DNA of 64,000 nt from an uncultured Muribaculaceae bacterium (lineage in GTDB: Bacteria; Bacteroidota; Bacteroidia; Bacteroidales; Muribaculaceae), in assembly GCA_910587185.1 (NCBI GenBank), contig CAJULY010000005.1, forward strand, positions 79,621 through 143,620. The letters are read 5' to 3'. Both the position numbers and the translations under genes were made by a program. The notes under the pieces were generated by a model. That model searched no databases and was not told the origin of the DNA. It saw nothing but the letters and a program-made list of their open reading frames with translations. Positions 59,035 to 64,000 of this stretch are shown one piece after another. Position 1 is the first letter of the stretch. Each line of letters opens with the position of its first letter.

Positions 59035-59056
59035 CGTAATCCGGGTTCGCTTTTTT
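59035..59056. repeat. 22-bp copy of part of the tRNA-Ala terminator
   Basis: Identical to 58244-58265 (right half of the tRNA-Ala terminator and its T run), same orientation, 791 bases apart. It lies exactly at the breakpoint of the truncated acetyltransferase fragment. It may be an attachment-site duplication or the trace of a recombination event. Confidence 0.8.
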
Positions 59057-59077
59057 GTTATATCCGATAAGATTGAG

Positions 59078-59085
59078 TATATTTG
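59078..59085 (+). promoter_or_regulatory. Promoter -7 box of mntA-hepT
   Basis: TATATTTG, 22 bases before the preferred mntA start at 59108. Confidence 0.7.
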
Positions 59086-59107
59086 CATTTGTATGAAGCT
59101 GATAGAG

Positions 59108-59392
59108 ATGAATATCGACAAGATTGTGGCCTTATGTAAAAAATATAAGGTCGCAAAGCTATGGGTTTTCGGCTCAATACTTACACCCCGTTTCAATGAT
59201 AGGAGCGATGTGGATTTCTCTGTTGTCTTCCATTATGACCAGATTCAGGATTTATTTGTCACTTTCTTTGACTTCATTGAAGAACTGCAGGCCCTGTTAG
59301 GCCGTAAAGTTGATCTGGTTGATGAGACTGCCATACGAAACAATTATTTCCGCGCGGAGCTAAACAATACAAAAAAGTTGATTTATGGATGA
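59108..59392 (+). CDS. mntA: MntA-type nucleotidyltransferase antitoxin
   Basis: A 94-residue minimal nucleotidyltransferase. The motif FGSILTPRFNDRSDVDFSVVF contains GS (residues 22-23) and the metal-binding aspartates D34 and D36 (SDVDF); in words, GSx9-10DxD. In the MntA-HepT system this enzyme modifies the HepT toxin at a tyrosine by adding AMP units, silencing it. MNIDKIVALC at 59108 is preferred as start because ATG 59093 would sit almost at the predicted transcription start. It overlaps hepT by eight bases. Confidence 0.88.
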   Translation: MNIDKIVALCKKYKVAKLWVFGSILTPRFNDRSDVDFSVVFHYDQIQDLFVTFFDFIEELQALLGRKVDLVDETAIRNNYFRAELNNTKKLIYG

Positions 59393-59729
59393 TTCGATTC
59401 GAAAATGTCTTGAAGACATTATGAAATCCATTTCTAATATTGAACTATTCTGTAATTCTCGACCTAAGGAATTTAAGACTTTTTGCGAGGATATTTGCTT
59501 CCGAAGTGCAGTACAATGGGAAATCGCCATTATCGGTGAAGCTATGAATCGTATTCTGAAGACATGTCCTGAAATACCGATTACCTCTGCACGTAGAATT
59601 GTTAACACGCGAAATTATCTGATTCACGGATATGATAGTCTTAGAGAAGATTTAGTATGGGCGCTCGTGATTAATCATATACCCATATTAAAATCGGAGA
59701 TAATCCAAATCCTTGAATCATCAAAATGA
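59385..59729 (+). CDS. hepT: HepT-type HEPN ribonuclease toxin
   Basis: A 114-residue helical HEPN protein (DUF86). The catalytic motif is complete: R76-NYLI-H81-G-Y83, the Rx4HxY arrangement in which Arg and His cut RNA and the Tyr is the target of MntA adenylylation. Upstream helices (FRSAVQWEIAIIGEAMNRIL) match the family. It is co-transcribed with mntA (eight-base overlap). The pair is flanked by the acetyltransferase repeats and appears intact. Confidence 0.9.
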   Translation: MDDSIRKCLEDIMKSISNIELFCNSRPKEFKTFCEDICFRSAVQWEIAIIGEAMNRILKTCPEIPITSARRIVNTRNYLIHGYDSLREDLVWALVINHIPILKSEIIQILESSK

Positions 59730-59765
59730 TAAGGTCATTATATTGACCGACAAGCCGGATTGGAT

Positions 59766-60322
59766 TTAGAGGCCGAAGGCGGGGGAATAGCTGACGAGGC
59801 CTGAGGGGAGTGTCTCGGGGGAGAGTGTCAGAGGGCAGACCATGTAATATTCGTCCGTGACGTCGAAGGGTGCCCTGATGCCGAATCGCGAGGCGGTAAT
59901 GTATCCTGACTTGAAATAATAGCCGGGTGAGCCTAAGACCACGCAGCATTTGAATCCCATTCTTTTTGCTCCGCGATGGGCTTCTTCTATAAGCCGTCGG
60001 CCATTCCTCTGTTTTGATGTGACGGAATGACAGCGAGGGGAGCGAGGGCGACCGCTTCAGTCTCTCCGATCATGATTTTTGACAGCATGACATGGCCTAT
60101 CGGCTTTCCGTCCCTAATGGCTACGAGTGACAGTTCCGGGATGTATTCCGGCGCGGCACGGAGCCGGTCAACGAGGTTGTGCTCGTCTCCGTCGGTGTGC
60201 TCCGCCGACCTGAAAGCCGATTCTACGATTTCTCTTATCGCTCCGAATTCATCGCGTGATTCTTCGCGCACTGTCACCCCTTTCAGGGCTCGCCCGGGCG
60301 GCTCCGTTATTCCTTGTCGCAT
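59766..60322 (-). pseudogene. GNAT acetyltransferase with a one-base frameshift
   Basis: Minus strand gene starting MRQGITEPPGRALKGVTVRE with promoter TACATTTG at 60344-60351. The first 105 residues (ending LAPLAVIPSHQNRG) fit the GNAT fold. Exactly in the acetyl-CoA loop the frame shifts: the homologous copy at 58990-59025 reads QNRGIGRRLI, but one base is missing here at about 60001-60003, giving QNRGMADGL and a stop. The rest of the protein follows in another frame to 59766. Full length would be about 185 residues. Either a recent pseudogene or a sequencing error. Confidence 0.85.
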
Positions 60323-60343
60323 TTTTCAATCTTTAACATGATG

Positions 60344-60351
60344 CAAATGTA
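60344..60351 (-). promoter_or_regulatory. Promoter -7 box of the acetyltransferase gene
   Basis: Minus strand TACATTTG, 21 bases before the start codon at 60322; divergent from the box at 60374-60381. Confidence 0.6.
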
Positions 60352-60373
60352 GCGAAAAATCGTGACTAATTTG

Positions 60374-60381
60374 TAACTTTG
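60374..60381 (+). promoter_or_regulatory. Promoter -7 box, probably of the aldo/keto reductase gene
   Basis: TAACTTTG. The predicted transcription start lies near 60388, ten bases before a MITE-like element that now separates it from the gene at 60613. Confidence 0.55.
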
Positions 60382-60397
60382 CGAATCGAGAGAAAAA

Positions 60398-60593
60398 TGA
60401 ACTGATTTAAACTTATTTCAAAATGTTAATTCAGAACTGACGAAAACCTTCGGCTTTATCCTTTCGGCAGGATTCCGGCCGCTTTCTTCCCTTTTTTCAA
60501 TCACAATGGAACCCCATTGCTCTTTCAAAAAGGTCGAAACCATCTCGGAATCATACTCGAAATGTTAAATTGCAATAAGTTTAAATCAGTTCA
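60398..60593. mobile_element. MITE-like element with 20-bp perfect inverted ends
   Basis: Bases 60398-60417 (TGAACTGATTTAAACTTATT) and 60574-60593 are exact inverted copies, and similarity continues weakly inward (AAAATGTTAA/TTAACATTT). The 196-base element encodes no protein and contains further short palindromes (CCTTTCGGCAGG region). Size, ends and lack of coding capacity fit a miniature inverted-repeat element, though a target duplication is not evident. Confidence 0.65.
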
Positions 60594-60612
60594 ACATATA
60601 ATACCCCGTCTT

Positions 60613-61614
60613 ATGATAGAACCGGTCTATAGAGCGGCTGATGACCGCTACGAATGCGGAATGAAATATGCGCGTTGCGGCCGCAGCGGCATCCTGCTTC
60701 CGCGCATCTCGCTCGGGATGTGGCAGAATTTCGGCGAGACCTCTCCCTTGCAGCGAAGCAAGGAGATGTTGCACTACGCGCTTGACCACGGCGTGGTTTC
60801 CATAGACCTTGCCAACAATTACGGACCCGGCTACGGGACTGCGGAGGAGACCTTCGGCTACGTCATGCGCAAATCGCTTTTTCCATATCGCGACGAGCTT
60901 TTCATAGCTTCCAAAGCCGGTTACGACATGTGGCCCGGCCCCTACGGCAACTGGGGCTCGAGAAAATATCTCATGACGTCCGTCGATCAGAGCCTTCGGC
61001 GCACCGGGCTGGAGTATTTCGACGTATTCTATTCCCATCGCTATGATCCTTCGACTCCCGAAGAGGAAACTCTTCAGGCGCTGGTCGATATTGTCCGTCA
61101 GGGAAAAGCGCTCTATGCCGGAATCTCGCGCTGGCCTGCCGAGGTCGCTGCGAGGGCCTTTGACTATCTGAGACGCCGCGATGTGCCCTGTCTGCTTTTC
61201 CAGGACCGCTACAATCTGGCTGACCGGCGCGTGGCTACTGACGGAACCCTTGACGAGGTAAGTGCTGCCGGCTGCGGGTTCATCGCCTTCTCACCCCTCG
61301 CCGAAGGAGTGCTGACGGGCCGCTATCTCGACGGTATTCCCGCCGGCTCGCGTGCCGCCCGTGGTTCCCACCTGACCGCCTCGAAGATAACGCCCGAAAT
61401 CGTGGAGAAGGTGCGTCGGCTCAATGAAATAGCCGTTTCGCGCGGACAGTCCATGGCGCAGATGGCGCTTTCGTGGGTGCTGAACGATCAGAGGGTGACG
61501 TCGGTTATCGTGGGCTGCAGTTCTGTGGGCCAGCTTGCAGACAATCTACGCGCGGTCGCCGCTGCCGTGTTCTCTACCGAGGAACTTGCCCGCATAGCGG
61601 AGATAATGGCATAA
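60613..61614 (+). CDS. Aldo/keto reductase (YghZ/Gpr-like)
   Basis: A 333-residue NADPH-dependent oxidoreductase reducing small aldehydes such as L-glyceraldehyde-3-phosphate or methylglyoxal in related enzymes. Catalytic tetrad: Asp and Tyr in SIDLANNYGPGYG, Lys in IASKAGYDM, His in VFYSHRYDP. The inserted loop YDMWPGPYGNWGSRKYLM and the C-terminal VIVGCSSVGQLADNL match the YghZ group. Start MIEPVYRAADDRYE at 60613 is preferred, since longer frames run into the MITE-like element. Confidence 0.93.
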   Translation: MIEPVYRAADDRYECGMKYARCGRSGILLPRISLGMWQNFGETSPLQRSKEMLHYALDHGVVSIDLANNYGPGYGTAEETFGYVMRKSLFPYRDELFIASKAGYDMWPGPYGNWGSRKYLMTSVDQSLRRTGLEYFDVFYSHRYDPSTPEEETLQALVDIVRQGKALYAGISRWPAEVAARAFDYLRRRDVPCLLFQDRYNLADRRVATDGTLDEVSAAGCGFIAFSPLAEGVLTGRYLDGIPAGSRAARGSHLTASKITPEIVEKVRRLNEIAVSRGQSMAQMALSWVLNDQRVTSVIVGCSSVGQLADNLRAVAAAVFSTEELARIAEIMA

Positions 61615-61955
61615 AAAACGAGATGCACTTCTTCACAGAAGCGCACCTCCCTCATAACCAAAATTCAAGTATATTATTGTCTAACAAACATTGTATCTCA
61701 GACATGTGGCGGTTTTCACCGCAATCCCTACCGGAAACGGAAAACATATCGGACCTCTGAGGCCCGGTGTCACGTAAAAAATCAAATAAAGCTGGAAGTT
61801 GTTTTGCCTGTGTTCGGCCGTTTGTGATATCTGATTTTCTTCGGTAAGTGGTGCAAAATTACTCATAATTCGTTGAATGGCAATGAGATTATTGTAAAAA
61901 GTTTTTAAAAATTCTAAATACGAAATTTAACATTTCGGTTTTCCCGAAAAAATAT
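61615..61955. other. Intergenic stretch with no recognisable gene
   Basis: After the reductase stop there is an imperfect hairpin (GAGATGCACTTCT around 61620 with AGAAGCGCACCTC around 61640) that may weakly terminate transcription, though no T run follows. The rest, including an AT-rich part at 61850-61950, shows no frame, repeat or RNA gene that I can support. Confidence 0.5.
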
Positions 61956-61963
61956 TACTTTTG
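61956..61963 (+). promoter_or_regulatory. Promoter -7 box of rlmN
   Basis: TACTTTTG. Transcription would begin near 61969 and leave a leader of about 120 bases. Confidence 0.65.
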
Positions 61964-61968
61964 CATTC

Positions 61969-62088
61969 AGGGCTGCAAAAGACGTCGGCCGCCGTTCACG
62001 CCCTGCTCCGCAGGGAGCCGTTGGACGACGTCGGCCCGTTGCTGCCCCTTGTTTAAATTTCTGACTCTCAATTATAAACATAATCGAA
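61969..62088 (+). promoter_or_regulatory. GC-rich structured leader of rlmN
   Basis: Contains the direct repeat GACGTCGGCC at 61981-61990 and 62027-62036 (GACGTC is self-complementary, so the two can pair) and an inner hairpin CCCTG-CTCCG-CAGGG at 62001-62015. It stands out from the AT-rich upstream and downstream bases. Leader regulation of the tRNA/rRNA methylase is possible; no known riboswitch was recognised. Confidence 0.4.
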
Positions 62089-63111
62089 ATGAAGACCCCT
62101 CTTATCGGCATGACTCTCGAACAGCTCCGCGGCGTGGCCGCCGAGATCGGGCTGCGTCCTTTTGCGGCCGGACAGATGGCCCGCTGGCTCTATCAGAAGC
62201 GGGTGACTGACATCGGCGCAATGACCGACATCCCCGCCGCCGGGCGTCTGCGGCTCGAAGAGAACTACGCGACAGGCCGCGAACTCCCCCTTCTGCGCAC
62301 TCTTTCCTCCGACGGAACGGCAAAATATCTTTTCCGCGGAGTAGGTGACCGCGATGTGGAGGCCGTCATGATTCCCGATGCCGACCGCGCCACGCTCTGC
62401 ATCAGTTCACAGGCCGGATGCCGTATGGGCTGCACCTTCTGCATGACGGGGCGTCAGGGTTTTCATGGCCAGCTGACAGCGGCGCAGATAATCAACCAGA
62501 TCCTGTCGGTCGATGAAAGCGAGGCTCTGACCAATGTGGTGTTCATGGGCATGGGCGAGCCCACCGACAATCTTTCGGCCGTCAAGGAGGTCATCGGGAT
62601 TCTGACCGCCCCCTGGGGTCTCGCATGGAGTCCGAAGAGAATAACAGTCTCCACCATAGGCAACATTCCCGCCTTGCGCGACCTGATCGAAACCACCAAG
62701 GTCCATATCGCTCTAAGCCTTCATTCGCCGTTCGCTCCCGAGCGCGAGGGCCTCATGCCCGTTCAGCGCGCCTGGGCAGCGGCCGATGTGCTTGCTCTCG
62801 TCCGCCGATACGACTGGTCGCATCAGCGGCGTTTCTCCGTTGAATATATAATGTGGGAGGGTCTCAACGATGACATGCGCCATGCCGAGGCGCTTGCACG
62901 CCTCCTGCGTGGAATACATTGCCGGGTCAATCTGATACGCTTCCACGCAATCCCCGGCTCGCCGCTGCACACGGCGCCCGAAGCGCGCATGGTGGCGTTC
63001 CGCGACCGTCTCAACGAGCTTGGAATCACAGCCACCATCCGCGCATCGCGCGGCGAGGACATAATGGCTGCCTGCGGCATGCTTGCCGGAAAGAAACGCG
63101 ACAACTCCTGA
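62089..63111 (+). CDS. rlmN: Dual-specificity 23S rRNA/tRNA adenine-C2 methyltransferase
   Basis: A 340-residue radical SAM enzyme methylating C2 of A2503 in 23S rRNA and A37 in some tRNAs. The 4Fe-4S motif is GCRMGCTFCMTG (CxxxCxxC). VFMGMGEPTDNL is the SAM-binding GEP motif, and the C-terminal MAACGML contains the methyl-carrying cysteine; the other catalytic cysteine matches the family position. An N-terminal RlmN helical domain (EQLRGVAAEIGLRPFAAGQM) is present. It has its own promoter and a structured leader. Confidence 0.95.
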   Translation: MKTPLIGMTLEQLRGVAAEIGLRPFAAGQMARWLYQKRVTDIGAMTDIPAAGRLRLEENYATGRELPLLRTLSSDGTAKYLFRGVGDRDVEAVMIPDADRATLCISSQAGCRMGCTFCMTGRQGFHGQLTAAQIINQILSVDESEALTNVVFMGMGEPTDNLSAVKEVIGILTAPWGLAWSPKRITVSTIGNIPALRDLIETTKVHIALSLHSPFAPEREGLMPVQRAWAAADVLALVRRYDWSHQRRFSVEYIMWEGLNDDMRHAEALARLLRGIHCRVNLIRFHAIPGSPLHTAPEARMVAFRDRLNELGITATIRASRGEDIMAACGMLAGKKRDNS

Positions 63112-63338
63112 GCCGGGAACTCAAAACAGTGCCGGCTCCCAATCAATGCGGTTGAGTTAAGGACAATCAAGTTTTTCCCCCTCGGAGCCCGTCAGGGCAT
63201 GCTGAAAATTGGGCCGTCTTTGTCCGTGCACTCCGCTACGCTTCATACACGGTTACTTGTTGCACGCCCTGCGGGCTTGTTCATCCAGAGCTTCTTTCTT
63301 GACTCAACATTATTGATACTTCCAACGTACCCCTCCGA

Positions 63339-64000
63339 TCATTCTTTCTTCAAATTTGCGATCCAACTGCAGATGTCCTGAATCGCCTCCTTATTGGCTT
63401 CAGGAAGCGCTTCTTCGCAATAGCTTCCAATCAAAAGTATCGGCATATATTTTTCAATTGATTGCAGCATATAGCCTGTTTCAGGATAAGCTTTGAATAC
63501 GCTTTCGGATGCGGTCGGGATTAGTTTGTGCATATTGGAGAGATTTTCAAACCAATCTATAGATGAATCATTAACACCGGAAAGGGCAAATACCGGACAC
63601 TTGACAGACGGAAGTATATCCTCCGGCTTATATTGCAAGATGTCATCAGAAGATGTACTTTGTCCCGAAATCAAGGAATCAATCATAGGTCTTAACTGTA
63701 ATAGATTCTTTCCATCTCCGTCAATCACATAAAAAGAACTCATCAAAAGACGATCATGGTATTTCTCTCCGCTAACCCCAAGAGCGGAAATCAAGACGAG
63801 ATATGACGGATCAGACATTCCGGAAACAATTTTTGCCGCCGCTATTCCTCCGGGAACTCCTAATCCGAGTATTCCGACTTTCTTATTAGAATATACTCTC
63901 ATAAGAGAGTCCGCCATTTGATTGATATTACTCGCAGAAACAGTATATAACTCAACGCATAGAAAACCGATATAATTGGATATGGCTAAATATGAAGAAT
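63339..64000 (-). CDS. Alpha/beta hydrolase-like protein, 5' end beyond the window, catalytic serine missing
   Basis: Minus strand frame open from the right edge to the stop at 63339; the residues before the internal ATG (GFLCVELYTVSASNINQ) are in frame, so the gene starts beyond base 64000. It resembles exported Bacteroidales alpha/beta hydrolases: VGILGLGVPGGIAA sits where the nucleophile elbow GHSEGG is expected, then LVLISALGVSGEKYHDRLLM, CPVFALSGVNDSSI (normally CPVLALxGxKD) and ETGYML (normally the histidine NH-L). Serine and histidine of the triad are both replaced, so it may be inactive. Base composition is AT-richer than neighbours. Confidence 0.7.
   Translation of the reverse strand, partial: SSYLAISNYIGFLCVELYTVSASNINQMADSLMRVYSNKKVGILGLGVPGGIAAAKIVSGMSDPSYLVLISALGVSGEKYHDRLLMSSFYVIDGDGKNLLQLRPMIDSLISGQSTSSDDILQYKPEDILPSVKCPVFALSGVNDSSIDWFENLSNMHKLIPTASESVFKAYPETGYMLQSIEKYMPILLIGSYCEEALPEANKEAIQDICSWIANLKKE

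Larger units (their letters stand above)
58770..60018. repeat. Pair of about 255-bp direct repeats flanking the MntA-HepT module
   Basis: Bases 58770-59025 and 59764-60018 are homologous in the same orientation with scattered mismatches and one single-base deletion. Both carry the 3' part of one acetyltransferase gene (minus strand). Between them lies the mntA-hepT operon with its promoter. Confidence 0.85.

Overview
The window looks like a chromosomal segment from a Bacteroidales bacterium, most likely of the Muribaculaceae (S24-7) type. Nearly every promoter that can be recognised has the Bacteroidota -7 box TAnnTTTG, usually with TTTG or TTG about 17-21 bases upstream, and clear Shine-Dalgarno sequences are absent. 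Type IX secretion genes (porU, porV), a GH20 hexosaminidase and a sialic acid operon with an acetylesterase/mutarotase fusion are typical of a gut, mucin-feeding member of that order. The family-level call is inference from gene content, not from an alignment.

Layout. 1-4.5 kb: a truncated AraC regulator, a flavodoxin-like lipoprotein, a decayed RhuM-family gene, and a redox patch (ferredoxin, OxyR with its two sensor cysteines, a membrane polyferredoxin). 4.5-9.3 kb: a visibly AT-rich island bounded by a perfect 92-bp direct repeat; it holds a structured leader, a secreted protein, a lipoprotein gene broken by one stop codon, and an 871-residue membrane-anchored SF1 helicase. 9.3-10.9 kb: palindromic repeats, a possible terminase remnant and tRNA-Ser(CGA). 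11-18 kb: porU, rnhB and an OmpR-type regulator in one operon, then a Na/phosphate cotransporter. 18-22.8 kb: a compact phage-head gene set (scaffold-like, capsid, connector-like, portal) without integrase, tail or lysis genes. 22.9-31.6 kb: pgi, gpsA, lysS, a degenerate M48 protein, an M15 peptidase, a YARHG protein, ispF and porV. 31.6-39 kb: a sialic acid catabolic operon (transporter, lyase, three-domain esterase/mutarotase, creatininase-like protein, iron alcohol dehydrogenase). 39-48.5 kb: hflX operon, a lone HypE-like protein, thioredoxin-like proteins, GH20, rubrerythrin and manC.

48.6-56.9 kb is the most intriguing part: eight tightly packed same-strand genes. They encode an SPFH protein with four zinc ribbons, a four-helix membrane protein, a 639-residue membrane coiled-coil protein, two paralogous coiled-coil proteins, a bactofilin-like beta-solenoid protein, a small secreted protein and a DEDDh exonuclease. 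The SPFH/zinc-ribbon plus membrane-partner arrangement recalls the YdjI-type module that works with PspA in Bacillus, but the other members are unfamiliar. A membrane-associated scaffold or envelope-stress complex is a reasonable guess.

58-60.3 kb, next to tRNA-Ala(GGC), is an integration or recombination hot spot. It has a decayed DUF4160/DUF2442 pair, an MntA-HepT toxin-antitoxin module, two broken copies of one acetyltransferase gene forming about 255-bp direct repeats, and a 22-bp copy of part of the tRNA terminator. The right end has an aldo/keto reductase whose leader contains a MITE-like element, rlmN, and an alpha/beta hydrolase-like gene running off the edge.
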